The position numbers were made by a program, and so were the translations under genes. A stretch of DNA of 13,465 nt from DAOTTW01 sp034437615 (lineage in GTDB: Bacteria; Chloroflexota; Anaerolineae; Aggregatilineales; Phototrophicaceae): the NCBI GenBank assembly GCA_034437615.1, contig DAOTTW010000297.1, forward strand, positions 1 through 13,465. Reading direction: 5' to 3'. Positions 1-7,733 of this stretch are shown one piece after another. The notes beneath the pieces were generated by a model, which was not told where the DNA came from, made no database searches, and worked only from the letters and a program-made list of their open reading frames with translations. The first letter of the stretch is position 1; each line of letters begins with the position of its first letter.

Positions 1-180
1 ACCAACCACGTTTTCAATCATGTGATCGGCTTGTTCGATAGAGAATGCTGCGTTTAGGTCTGTCAGACTGCTGCGTTCGTCTTCTGTCAGCCCAACCCAC
101 TCAGCGATAATCTCAATACGATCCTGTATACTCTGTTTGTAGAAACCTGAAAGGCGTGATGTTCTGTCTTTTCTGTCCAT
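1..180 (-). CDS. mvaA: Hydroxymethylglutaryl-CoA reductase, class II (N-terminal part; gene continues beyond the left edge)
   Basis: The minus strand from the ATG at 178-180 is open to the window edge and encodes 60 residues. It begins MDRKDRTSRLSGFYKQS and ends with the segment ADHMIENVVG at residues 51-60. A 'GFYK-S' N-terminus, an acidic 'LTEDE' helix and the 'MIENV(I/V)G' stretch are the N-terminal hallmark of class II HMG-CoA reductases, which interconvert HMG-CoA and mevalonate. In bacteria with a mevalonate pathway this step supplies isoprenoid precursors. The catalytic and nucleotide-binding regions lie outside the window, so direction and cofactor cannot be judged. No good Shine-Dalgarno precedes the ATG. 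The gene is divergent from the polysaccharide deacetylase, with an 84-base AT-rich spacer between them. The call rests on remembered family motifs over 60 residues only. Confidence 0.82.
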   Translation of the reverse strand, partial: MDRKDRTSRLSGFYKQSIQDRIEIIAEWVGLTEDERSSLTDLNAAFSIEQADHMIENVVG

Positions 181-264
181 GTTGGTATATTAATAGATGT
201 AGGCTTTCAAAAGCTCTCAGGATGTAGAGAATGTCGCAATGTGATGGCTCACTCTAGGCTTGTA

Positions 265-1077
265 ATGGCTATGCGAATTTTCTTTTTGCTTGCTTTAATA
301 TGCTTGACCGCTTTGAACGTAAATCTGATTCGGGCACGAGATAACGACAATACATCGACATCGACTGGCGATGGTACGCTCAGACGCATTCGTGTACCTA
401 TCTTGATGTATCACTATGTTGATGCTTTACCACCTGATGCTGATGCCTATCGACAAGACTTGACCATTAGCGCATTAGCTTTTCAACGACATCTCGCTTA
501 TCTTGTTGAAGCAGGTTACCATACTATATCGCTATACGAATTAGATCACGCTCTGCGTTTCGGGGGGCTGTTGGCCGAAAATCCAATTGTGTTGACCTTT
601 GATGATGGTTATATCAATCACTATACGAACGTGTATCCAGCGTTAGAAGCGATTGGTTACACAGCCACATTTTTCATCATCACGGATTTTGCCGACGAGC
701 AACGTAGCGGCTATATGACGTGGCAACACATCACAGAGATAGCTAACGCGGGCCATTCTATTGAATCACACACCAAAAACCACCCCGATTTACGCGGCCG
801 TAATGCCGATTTTTTAACCTATCAGATCATGGGCAGCATCGAGACAATACGACACCATACGCACCAGCCAGCACGCATCTTTTCTTATCCGGCTGGTGCG
901 TACGATAGCACTGTGCTCACGTTCCTTGATGCCGCCGACACCCTGCGAGCGGTAACCACCCATCAGGGAACCCAACATACAACGAACAATCAGTTCGAAT
1001 TAGAGCGCTTGCGGATTACAGGAGAGATGAGTGTGGCGGAGCTAGATCAACTATTAAATGCAAATGACCCAGAATAA
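265..1077 (+). CDS. Exported polysaccharide deacetylase (NodB/CE4 family)
   Basis: The protein has 270 residues from the ATG at 265. A short basic start (MAMR) and a hydrophobic stretch to about residue 19 form a signal peptide or membrane anchor, followed by a polar linker. The NodB domain begins at VPILMYHYVD. It has motif 1 TFDDGY (residues 111-116, with the metal and base aspartates), motif 2 H-x3-H (H169 and H173) and motif 3 SYPAGAYDS (about 207-215). Such enzymes remove N- or O-acetyl groups from cell-envelope polysaccharides or peptidoglycan; the substrate cannot be read from the sequence. I chose ATG 265 because AGG lies six bases upstream and the n-region is then short. GTG 241 and ATG 244 are in frame and would add seven or eight residues, but lack a ribosome site. 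The gene stands alone. Confidence 0.85.
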   Translation: MAMRIFFLLALICLTALNVNLIRARDNDNTSTSTGDGTLRRIRVPILMYHYVDALPPDADAYRQDLTISALAFQRHLAYLVEAGYHTISLYELDHALRFGGLLAENPIVLTFDDGYINHYTNVYPALEAIGYTATFFIITDFADEQRSGYMTWQHITEIANAGHSIESHTKNHPDLRGRNADFLTYQIMGSIETIRHHTHQPARIFSYPAGAYDSTVLTFLDAADTLRAVTTHQGTQHTTNNQFELERLRITGEMSVAELDQLLNANDPE

Positions 1078-1230
1078 AAAGTTGCGGTGTGTCAGGCAGG
1101 GCCGAATATACGCGCCCATCTTAATTCTATCTCATGTGTAAGCCTTGACATTGCCGAAGAACGCTCACATTTAGAAAATCAAGACATTTAGTTGCAATTA
1201 CAACCAACCTTTGATTTAATATCCTTCTAA

Positions 1231-1259
1231 CAGACACACGCCTGTGACATGATTACAAT
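1231..1259 (+). promoter_or_regulatory. Candidate sigma70-type promoter of the antiporter unit
   Basis: CAGACA at 1231-1236 and TACAAT at 1254-1259 are separated by exactly 17 bases. Transcription would start near 1266, about 30 bases before the GTG of the KhtT-like gene. The match is partial (four and five of six positions). The rest of the 217-base spacer after the deacetylase contains a TTGACA at 1145-1150 with no convincing -10 partner. Confidence 0.4.
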
Positions 1260-1294
1260 GGCATGTAAAAGTACGATTAGCAGGAGTAACTGAC

Positions 1295-1783
1295 GTGTCC
1301 AAAATCAAGATTAATGAAACAACCTTGCCTGGTGTGGGCCTACGCCACAACTTCGAGACGGAATCCGATAACCATCTCGGTGTACTACACCACCACTCTG
1401 GGCGCTTAGACCTGCTTATCTATGATCGCTTCGACCCGGACAGTTGCCAACGCGCTATCGCACTATCTGAGGACGAAGGGCGCGTCTTGGGGGAATTGCT
1501 TGGCGCGTCACAGATCACGAGATCTGTAGATAACCTGCAACAGAACATCGGCGGCCTGACGATTGATTGGATCACGATTGTAGATTCCTGGCTGTGCAAC
1601 GCAACAACGATCAATCAGCTTAAACTAAACGACACAGGCGTTTTGATCGTTGCTGTCATCCGAGATGGCACCACCACACCAATCCCAAAATCAGACTTCC
1701 AGTTGCTAAGCGGTGATACGGTCATTGTGATCGGAACCAGCGAAGGCATCCAGAGCGCATACGAAATCATGCAGGGAACATAA
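1295..1783 (+). CDS. khtT: KhtT-like regulatory subunit of a cation/proton antiporter (RCK_C/TrkA-C domain)
   Basis: This 162-residue soluble protein starts with GTG at 1295, eight bases after an AGGAG ribosome site at 1282-1286. The N-terminal half carries the KhtT-type pattern 'ETTLPGVGLRH', an 'LGVLHHHSGR' strand, 'DPDS' near residue 47 and 'LSEDEGRVLGELLG' (57-70). Residues about 88-160 form a TrkA-C (RCK_C) domain with 'LIVAVIRDG' and 'GDTVIVIGT'. In Bacillus, KhtT binds the membrane antiporter KhtU and gates it, and its TrkA-C domain is a c-di-AMP sensor. Whether this protein binds c-di-AMP is unknown. The stop is two bases before the antiporter ATG, so the two genes are surely co-transcribed. 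The symbol is by family resemblance, not proven orthology. Confidence 0.8.
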   Translation: MSKIKINETTLPGVGLRHNFETESDNHLGVLHHHSGRLDLLIYDRFDPDSCQRAIALSEDEGRVLGELLGASQITRSVDNLQQNIGGLTIDWITIVDSWLCNATTINQLKLNDTGVLIVAVIRDGTTTPIPKSDFQLLSGDTVIVIGTSEGIQSAYEIMQGT

Positions 1784-1785
1784 GC

Positions 1786-2997
1786 ATGTCCCCACACATC
1801 CTAGCTGCCAGCGCCATCGACATCGCCCCTTTCTTCATTGAGCTTGGCATCATCTTTGTTGCCTTGGCGCTGGCCGGACGACTAGCAGATATTATCGGTC
1901 TGTCACCCATTCCCTTTTATCTGCTGGTGGGGCTATTCTTGGGCAACCAAACGCTCGTACCGCTTGTCGCCTCAGAGGAATTCATCCAGCTTGGCGCCGA
2001 GATTGGCGTTATCCTGCTTTTGTTCATGCTGGGTTTAGAGTATACCGGTGTTGAACTCAAAGATGGCTTACGACGTGGCTACATAGCTGGTTTGGCCGAT
2101 TTAGCGCTAAATTTTGCCCCTGGCGTAGCGTTCGGTTTGCTCATCGGCATGGAACCAGTTGTGGCGCTGCTGCTCGGCGGTGTGACGTACATTTCGTCAT
2201 CCGGCATTATTTCCAAGTTGTTTGGTGATCTTGGCTGGCTTGGTAATCGCGAAACACCCGTTATTTTGTCGATTCTCGTATTTGAAGACCTCGTTATGGC
2301 GGTTTACCTACCGCTGATGTCCGTCTTGTTGGTTGGTGCTGCCTTAATCGACGGGCTGACATCCCTGGCTATCGCAGCCCTGACGGTTGTCGTCGTTATG
2401 TTCGTCGCGTTGCGTTTCGGTGATCGCCTCAGCCACTGGATTTCACACCGCTCTGACGAAATTGTACTGCTAACGGCGTTCGCAATCGTCCTGCTGGTCG
2501 CTGGTGTCACACAACAACTGGAAGTGTCGGCAGCAGTCGGCGCGTTCCTGGTTGGTATTGCTATATCAGAACCCGTCGTTGAACGTGTGCACCATCTGAC
2601 AGTGCCGCTGCGCGATATTTTTGCGGCTGTTTTCTTTGTGTTTTTTGGTCTACAGATCGACTTCGCCGCCCTGGTTCCACTTTTGCCGTTTGCGATAATC
2701 CTAGCGATCATTACGTTCATCAGCAAAATGGCGACGGGTGTCTTTGCAGCACGCCGTGACGGTGTTAGTTTGTTTGGCCAGATGCGCACAGGCTCCATTT
2801 TGACCATTCGCGGCGAATTTTCTGTGGTCATTGCAGGTTTGGCAGCTACAGCTGGGCTAGAGGCACCGCAGCTCGTACCACTAACCGCTGGCTACGTGCT
2901 GATTATGGCCATTGTCGGGTCAATCTTGGTACGTGTGGTCAATCCGGCTATGCGTAGCTTCATGGCATTCCGCCAGAAGCGTCAGACAGCCCGATGA
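1786..2997 (+). CDS. khtU: KhtU-like monovalent cation:proton antiporter (CPA2 family)
   Basis: This 403-residue polytopic membrane protein has about 11-12 hydrophobic segments from residue 14 to 385 and no C-terminal RCK domain; the separate upstream protein supplies that function. CPA2 landmarks are 'LGLEYTGVELKDGLR' (82-96), 'LVFEDLVMAVYLP' with the Glu-Asp pair at 167-168, 'GAFLVGIAISEP' (252-263), 'FFVFFGLQID' (283-292) and 'RGEFSVVIAGL' (342-352). Family members exchange K+ (or Na+/NH4+) for protons at the cytoplasmic membrane. Pairing with a KhtT-like subunit favours K+ efflux for pH or osmotic control. The ATG at 1786 follows the regulator stop by two bases, with AGGGA just upstream. 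The TGA overlaps the next gene's ATG by four bases. Ion specificity is inferred only. Confidence 0.86.
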   Translation: MSPHILAASAIDIAPFFIELGIIFVALALAGRLADIIGLSPIPFYLLVGLFLGNQTLVPLVASEEFIQLGAEIGVILLLFMLGLEYTGVELKDGLRRGYIAGLADLALNFAPGVAFGLLIGMEPVVALLLGGVTYISSSGIISKLFGDLGWLGNRETPVILSILVFEDLVMAVYLPLMSVLLVGAALIDGLTSLAIAALTVVVVMFVALRFGDRLSHWISHRSDEIVLLTAFAIVLLVAGVTQQLEVSAAVGAFLVGIAISEPVVERVHHLTVPLRDIFAAVFFVFFGLQIDFAALVPLLPFAIILAIITFISKMATGVFAARRDGVSLFGQMRTGSILTIRGEFSVVIAGLAATAGLEAPQLVPLTAGYVLIMAIVGSILVRVVNPAMRSFMAFRQKRQTAR

Positions 2998-3740
2998 GCA
3001 ATCAATACAAATACCAGGACAAGCTAAGCGCTAAGGCGCGTCAATTGATCGAGTCGCTGCTTTTGGGAGGCGTGGATGTACAGCCAGAGCCTGTTATGTT
3101 CCGCGATTATATGGTTCGCCTCGCGCTAAACCAACGCGGAACGATCAATATTTACTACAGTGCAAAGAGAGACCTCTACACGCTTAAATTACAGGGTGTG
3201 CAGGACGCAACCCTGACTGCACAAATAGAAAAACGCTGGAAAGCCCTGTCACCAGCGAGTGAAGAACCGAAGACTCAGGCAACGCGGCCAAAAGTACAAG
3301 CAGGCTATTGCGCTTATGTCGATGGTTCATATATCAATGGCTACGTCGGGTATGGGGCGGTTATTTTGCACGACGGGCAAGAGGTGCAGCGCTTATTCGG
3401 TCCTGTAACTGCACACACACAACAACGTCAGGTGGTTGGTGAGCTAGCTGCAACCATGCAAGTGTTGAAATGGTGTGAAGAAGAAGCGGTTTCTCATATC
3501 GTCATCTACTACGATTATACAGGCATCGAAAGGTGGGCAACGAACCGCTGGCAGGCGAATAACCCAGCAACACAGCACTACAAACGCACGGTACAAGCGT
3601 CGCCTGTGCATGTCAAATGGCAAAAGGTCAAAAGCCACAGCGGTGATAACTGGAATGACGTGGCCGACGGACTCGCAAAACAAGCAGCTATATCACAGCT
3701 TGTAGCACAACAGGGAAACGTGGACGGTGAAAACTGTTGA
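2994..3740 (+). CDS. RNase HI-fold protein with an unassigned N-terminal domain
   Basis: The protein has 248 residues. Its ATG lies within the ATGA overlap with the antiporter stop, so translation is probably coupled. Residues about 105-232 look like RNase H type 1: YVDGSY (D110), VVGELAA (E150), YYDYTGIERW (D174), and KSHSGDNWNDVADGLAK with H215 and D225. These correspond to E. coli D10, E48, D70, H124 and D134, so all catalytic positions appear present and hydrolysis of RNA in RNA:DNA hybrids is plausible. Residues 1-85 form a separate mixed domain ('ARQLIESLLLGGVDV', 'INIYYSAKRDLYTLKLQG') joined by a Lys/Pro/Thr-rich linker. I do not recognise it as the usual hybrid-binding domain, and it may bind nucleic acid. 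A role linked to ion transport is not evident. Confidence 0.75.
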   Translation: MSNQYKYQDKLSAKARQLIESLLLGGVDVQPEPVMFRDYMVRLALNQRGTINIYYSAKRDLYTLKLQGVQDATLTAQIEKRWKALSPASEEPKTQATRPKVQAGYCAYVDGSYINGYVGYGAVILHDGQEVQRLFGPVTAHTQQRQVVGELAATMQVLKWCEEEAVSHIVIYYDYTGIERWATNRWQANNPATQHYKRTVQASPVHVKWQKVKSHSGDNWNDVADGLAKQAAISQLVAQQGNVDGENC

Positions 3741-3750
3741 TGTCAGACAC

Positions 3751-3806
3751 CCTGTAGGAACGCCATTCTTGGCGTCCGGGGCGGCGCAGCCGCGCCGCAT
3801 TGTAGG
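3751..3806 (+). repeat. Double-hairpin intergenic repeat, copy 1
   Basis: This element fills the spacer between two convergent genes. Hairpin 1 pairs GGAACGCC (3757-3764, one bulged A) with GGCGTCC (3771-3777). Hairpin 2 pairs GCGGC (3781-3785) with GCCGC (3789-3793) around a GCA loop. The left flank GTAGG and the joint GTCCGGGGCGGC recur, inverted, at 13094-13136. It may stop transcription from both sides, but neither strand has a T-run after the stems, so intrinsic termination is uncertain. Confidence 0.7.
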
Positions 3807-3826
3807 TCTATTTCCGCCGTGCTGTG

Positions 3827-4849
3827 CTAGTCTTTAGTGCTACCAGAAAATCCTATGCGTTTCTGTACCCCCTCCAGCGTAGACGAAGAGATCGAATCGG
3901 CATACTTGGCTCCATCTGCCAGCAACGCATTAAGTGAATGAACATCCCCCACTAACTCCGAATAACGTGCCTGTATAGGGCGCAGCGCTTCGTTAACAAC
4001 TTCTACAACCGCCTTCTTCACATCTCCATAGCCGCGTGCTTCCGCAAAGTCTGCAAGGACTTCTGCTTCTGTTTTGCCCGTGAAACTTTGATAGATTGTC
4101 AGCAGATTGTTGACCCCAGCCCGCTCAGGATCATCGCTAAAGCCGATTTCACGTCCAGAGTCGGTAACGGCACGCATCACCTTCTTTTTCACCTGATCGG
4201 GTTTGTCGAGCAAGTAAATTGCATGGCCTTCAGAAGCCTCGCTTTTGCTCATCTTCGCCAGCGGTGTATCCAGCCCCATGATGCGTGCACCTGCTTTGGG
4301 GATCATTGCCTCCGGAATCGTAAAGATGTCCCCGTAAATGTGGTTGAAACGTTGGGCCAGATCGCGTGTGTATTCCAGGTGCTGGCGCTGATCGTCACCA
4401 ACGGGTACACGTTGCGTCTGGTACAACAAAATATCCGCCGCCATCAAAGCTGGATAGATGAGCAGACCCGCGCCAATCGAATCTTGTTGCTGCTTGGCTG
4501 ATTTGTCTTTAAACTGCGTCATACGTTGCAGCCAGCCTAACGGCGTCAGGCATGTCAAAATCCAGGCTAATTCTGTATGGGCGGCTACATGTGATTGAAT
4601 GAAGATTGTTGCTTTATCCGGGTCAATTCCGCAGGCGATATACAGCGCGGCGACTTCAAGTGATTTCTGTCGCAATGAATCCGGGTCTTGCGGGACAGTA
4701 ATGGCGTGTAAATCGACAATTGAAAAGAAGCAATCATACGTGTTTTGCTCTTGCACCCACTGCTTCAGTGCGCCGATGTAATTACCAATTGTCAAGTTAC
4801 CTGACGGTTGTACACCTGAAAACACGCGAGGTTTTGCCGAATTCGTCAT
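3827..4849 (-). CDS. trpS: Tryptophanyl-tRNA synthetase
   Basis: This is a class I aminoacyl-tRNA synthetase that attaches tryptophan to tRNA-Trp in the cytoplasm. It has 340 residues, the normal bacterial TrpRS length. The HIGH-equivalent is 'PSGNLTIGNYIGAL' (15-28; TIGN as in E. coli) and the KMSKS loop is exact (199-203, in 'LAKMSKSEAS'). 'FFSIVDLHAIT', 'MAADILLYQ' and 'VPVGDDQRQHLE' are further family blocks, with the Asp of the ADILLY block contacting the Trp indole in characterised members. I chose the ATG at 4847-4849 because AGGTGG lies five bases upstream. The in-frame GTG at 4858 falls inside that ribosome site and would add only three residues. The gene is monocistronic and convergent with the RNase H-like gene. 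No T-box motif is visible in the short leader. Confidence 0.97.
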   Translation of the reverse strand: MTNSAKPRVFSGVQPSGNLTIGNYIGALKQWVQEQNTYDCFFSIVDLHAITVPQDPDSLRQKSLEVAALYIACGIDPDKATIFIQSHVAAHTELAWILTCLTPLGWLQRMTQFKDKSAKQQQDSIGAGLLIYPALMAADILLYQTQRVPVGDDQRQHLEYTRDLAQRFNHIYGDIFTIPEAMIPKAGARIMGLDTPLAKMSKSEASEGHAIYLLDKPDQVKKKVMRAVTDSGREIGFSDDPERAGVNNLLTIYQSFTGKTEAEVLADFAEARGYGDVKKAVVEVVNEALRPIQARYSELVGDVHSLNALLADGAKYADSISSSTLEGVQKRIGFSGSTKD

Positions 4850-4897
4850 GAAGGCCACCTATCGTAAACGGGATCACTAAACCAAAAATAAGTTTCT

Positions 4898-4926
4898 ATC
4901 GTATCATCCTGCCAGGTTGCCTTCAA
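4898..4926 (-). promoter_or_regulatory. Candidate trpS promoter
   Basis: On the minus strand TTGAAG (4921-4926) and TACGAT (4898-4903) are 17 bases apart, four of six consensus matches each. Transcription would begin near 4891, giving a leader of about 40 bases before the trpS ATG. That is too short for a T-box or attenuator. Confidence 0.4.
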
Positions 4927-5019
4927 CGGGCTATTAGAGGCTGCCTCAAAATCAAACTTACTTGAGTAAAGTTGTCGATGGTTTTGGTACTATCGCTCCA
5001 AGTTCGTCTTTGTTCTCAC

Positions 5020-5047
5020 TTGACTTTTGTGGATGATGCACTAAAAT
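5020..5047 (+). promoter_or_regulatory. tRNA-Arg promoter
   Basis: TTGACT (5020-5025) and TAAAAT (5042-5047) are separated by 16 bases, five of six consensus positions each. The predicted start near 5054 lies about 18 bases before the mature tRNA. The tRNA-Leu promoter at the right end has the same 16-base spacing. Confidence 0.7.
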
Positions 5048-5071
5048 GTAATGGTCAAAGTTTAGAAACCT

Positions 5072-5145
5072 GTACCTGTAGCTCAGCGGATTAGAGCGAC
5101 GGTCTACGGAACCGTAGGTCGGGGGTTCGAATCCCTCCAGGTACA
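5072..5145 (+). tRNA. tRNA-Arg (anticodon ACG)
   Basis: The cloverleaf is complete. The acceptor GTACCTG (5072-5078) pairs fully with CAGGTAC (5138-5144), and the discriminator is A at 5145. The D stem is GCTC/GAGC. The anticodon stem ACGGT/ACCGT closes the loop CTACGGA, giving anticodon ACG. The T stem GGGGG/CCCTC has one G-T pair around TTCGAAT. The ACG anticodon is normally deaminated to ICG by TadA and reads CGU, CGC and CGA. The 3' CCA is not encoded, so it must be added by nucleotidyltransferase. The gene has its own promoter and terminator. Confidence 0.97.
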
Positions 5146-5167
5146 CTCAACGCAGAGCAGAACGAAC

Positions 5168-5198
5168 AAACGCTAGCCTAGTTTGGGCTGGCGTTTTT
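5168..5198 (+). terminator. Rho-independent terminator after tRNA-Arg, possibly bidirectional
   Basis: ACGCTAGCC (5170-5178) pairs with GGCTGGCGT (5186-5194) through one G-T pair, and five T follow at 5194-5198. On the minus strand the same stem is followed by TTTGTT, and it sits about 45 bases past the STAND-gene stop, so it may also end that operon. Confidence 0.85.
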
Positions 5199-5240
5199 GT
5201 TTTCGTCAGTCCCGCTAACCTGCCCCAGTGGGTGCTTAGA

Positions 5241-7712
5241 TCATTTATTCAACCTGAGACGATGTAAATGTTGGAGATTGTGTTGCGTTGCAAACACCCC
5301 AACGCGATCACCTATGGTCTGCTGTGTGCGTAATGCAAGCTTTAACAGCTTTTCAGTTTGCTCAAGCAGCCCCTGCTTCATGTAAGACGCTGCTAAATTC
5401 GATTGTGAGCGTGCGTACCCGTAAATATCCGCCCCGCGCTCATAGAGTGTCATTGCATGTTGAAATGCTTGCGCTGCCTTTGTGCTGTCATCCTCTAGCT
5501 GATAGCTGCGCCCGATGACGTTATACAAACTTGCCAGGCGGTTGCTGTCAATATTACTGTCGCCGTCTCCACTAGCTGCGTGGACTGGTGCCTGATGTTT
5601 TGTCTTGTCACTTTCCAGCAAATCCAGGATTAATTGACGCCCCTGCTGTGGCCGATCTAATAGCAAATGAAGTTCAGCTTGCAACAAGATGGATTGTTCG
5701 TCACTTGGTAGCTTATCCAGATATGCTCTGGCTAATTCAGCATTACCGCTTTCCAGGGCAATTCGGCAAAATTCGTTATATAAGCGCCTAGCGAGCTGGG
5801 ATGTATGATGTTGTTGCATCATTTCGACGCGCTGCAACAAGCGCAATGCGTCGGCATACTGGCCCTGTGAACGGGATAAGATGCCGAGTTCCAGCATGGC
5901 ATGGGCCTGCACTGTGAAATCACCAGAAGCGCCACTTATCTCAATGGCTTTGTGCAGACCTTCTGCTGCCTCTGACCAGCGTCCGCCGAGGCGCAAACAC
6001 ACAGCATAGCCAATCTGTAACCATTGGTCCTGCATTGTCTGTTGGCGCAACATCCCGCGTTCAAACGTATCAAGCCAGCGTGCGCTCTCCTGCGTATAGG
6101 TTGCACATCTCCAAAATGCTACAGCTAATGCTTGTAAATCGACATCAGCAATTGGCTTTACCCGCTCGTTCAGCAGCAAACCCAGCAGCAGACGCTCACA
6201 ATTTGCTGCATTAGCAACCATCGTAGGCCACAAGCTCGCAAACCATGCGTGCAGCGCATCCCGAAAATCCACAGAGGTCTCGTATTGATCTCGTACAAAC
6301 GCCTGCACACTAGACGTTAAACCATAGCTATCAGCGCTGGAATGTACACAGACATGGTTCGTTGTTAACTCTGCCAGCGGCCAATGAGCATCATCTGACA
6401 GGATAGATAACTGAGATAGCGTAGCTGTGTGGTCCAGATGCAGCCACAACAAACAGCATAAGCGATAGGCTGCATCAGACACGTTATCCAGCACATCGGC
6501 AACTAACGTTGATAATACCCGGCCCTTATACACGCGCAGGTCGCCGCCTTGCCCATAAACAGACAAGGCCATGCATAGCCCTAGAGGGTTGCCACCCACC
6601 AGATCATACAACTGCTGCGCGATACCCGGCTTCATATCCGATGCAATCAAGGTCGTCTTTGCGACAAGCTGCTGTACCTCTGCGAAATTCAATTCTTGTA
6701 CAGCCACCGTATGTGTTATGTTGCTCAATGTCTGCTGAGATTGCCCTGTGAGCAAGACAATTGCTATACCAAAGTAAGCTAGCATCTCATCCACATCGGC
6801 TAACGACCCCTGCACAAAATCAATCCCATCAATGACAATCACCGCTTTGGAATCCAGCAGGATTTCACGCACACTACGTCTGGCAGATGTGCGCTTGACG
6901 CGCTTACGCACCGCTTCGTGTATCGCATCCACCGAAGACGGATTATTTAACCAGATAACGTAATCGAGTTCACGTTCCTCGATTAGATGGCGAACAGCGG
7001 TCTGTACCATACTGGTCTTGCCGATGCCGGGTGCACCAAACACATAGACGCACGGTGCATTATGTTCAGCCAGGGCTGTAAGCAGTGTCCGAGATGCCTC
7101 TGTGTAGATGTAGTTGTGGTTCAAATAGGGCAACTGCGCGTAGTGGCGCTGCTTCTGATGATGGGTCCGGCGTGACCACTCCATATTGATTAAATACGTC
7201 TGCAAGCGCCCTATCGCATGGTCGGCCCAACGGCGCAGCGTGCGGTCCGTCACGGAGGACCAACGTGAATACTGCTCTTGCTTGATGTCGAGATCGACAC
7301 GCACGTAACGATAGTAAAGCCAACTCCAACCAAGCAACTCACGAGATTCGGTCCGTACATCCTGTTGAATCTGTGTAATCACATGCTCCAACGGCAGGTA
7401 GTCCATTGCAGCGTTCAGGACGACCTCGGTTTCCCATGCCGGCGTGTCTGGTTTTGGTGAATCTGCACCGAGCAACCCCATGCTGTAGCGATGACGCAAT
7501 AACTCACGCTTGATATAAGCCGAGAGTAGATGCTGCAAAACATGCTCACGGGCGCTACTGGCCGCAGGCAATGTCGGATCGTTCAGCAAATCATCTACCA
7601 ACGCCAACATATATAACGCATGGGCTGCGGATGTATCCGCCGTGCTGTAGACCATGCTATTTAGCACGGCTTCGACCGCCTCGCGTGTGATGATAGGCTG
7701 TTCTTTTGCCAT
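5241..7712 (-). CDS. STAND-type NTPase with C-terminal tetratricopeptide repeats
   Basis: The 823-residue protein is predicted cytoplasmic. Residues 1-205 form an alpha-helical N-terminal region with no recognised enzyme motif; its end ('SSVTDRTLRRWADHAIGRL', 152-170) resembles a helix-turn-helix-like segment. The NTPase module follows: Walker A GAPGIGKT (226-233), Walker B AVIVIDGID (290-298, D295), a sensor-like 'IVLLTGQ' and the NB-ARC/NACHT-style 'GGNPLGL' (373-379). A helical spacer leads to TPR-like helix pairs from about 565 to 815, the clearest being 'GRWSEAAEGLHKAIEI', 'GQYADALRLLQRVE' and 'TKAAQAFQHAMTLYERG'. STAND proteins act as ATP-driven signal switches in regulation or defence. 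The effector here, if any, is unidentified. It lies 43 bases after smpB, with AGG before its ATG, and probably shares that transcript. Confidence 0.8.
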   Translation of the reverse strand: MAKEQPIITREAVEAVLNSMVYSTADTSAAHALYMLALVDDLLNDPTLPAASSAREHVLQHLLSAYIKRELLRHRYSMGLLGADSPKPDTPAWETEVVLNAAMDYLPLEHVITQIQQDVRTESRELLGWSWLYYRYVRVDLDIKQEQYSRWSSVTDRTLRRWADHAIGRLQTYLINMEWSRRTHHQKQRHYAQLPYLNHNYIYTEASRTLLTALAEHNAPCVYVFGAPGIGKTSMVQTAVRHLIEERELDYVIWLNNPSSVDAIHEAVRKRVKRTSARRSVREILLDSKAVIVIDGIDFVQGSLADVDEMLAYFGIAIVLLTGQSQQTLSNITHTVAVQELNFAEVQQLVAKTTLIASDMKPGIAQQLYDLVGGNPLGLCMALSVYGQGGDLRVYKGRVLSTLVADVLDNVSDAAYRLCCLLWLHLDHTATLSQLSILSDDAHWPLAELTTNHVCVHSSADSYGLTSSVQAFVRDQYETSVDFRDALHAWFASLWPTMVANAANCERLLLGLLLNERVKPIADVDLQALAVAFWRCATYTQESARWLDTFERGMLRQQTMQDQWLQIGYAVCLRLGGRWSEAAEGLHKAIEISGASGDFTVQAHAMLELGILSRSQGQYADALRLLQRVEMMQQHHTSQLARRLYNEFCRIALESGNAELARAYLDKLPSDEQSILLQAELHLLLDRPQQGRQLILDLLESDKTKHQAPVHAASGDGDSNIDSNRLASLYNVIGRSYQLEDDSTKAAQAFQHAMTLYERGADIYGYARSQSNLAASYMKQGLLEQTEKLLKLALRTQQTIGDRVGVFATQHNLQHLHRLRLNK

Positions 7713-7733
7713 CGCTTAACCTGCGGCCTTTCT

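Noticed and set aside
2304..2831. 175-residue minus-strand open frame
   Set aside because: Ser/Thr/Arg-rich antisense of the antiporter gene, with no family motif or ribosome site.
4937..4950. GAGGC-T-GCCTCAAAA as a relic of an insertion-sequence end
   Set aside because: A single short palindrome with no matching partner end, target duplication or transposase remains.
4850..4960. T-box or attenuator ahead of trpS
   Set aside because: The leader is about 40 bases from the likely promoter and shows neither the T-box core nor a terminator stem.
4958..5146. 62-residue minus-strand frame reading 'YLEGFEPPTYGSVDRRSNPLSYR'
   Set aside because: It is the antisense translation of the tRNA-Arg gene, a well-known false protein prediction; the cloverleaf, promoter and terminator explain the sequence.
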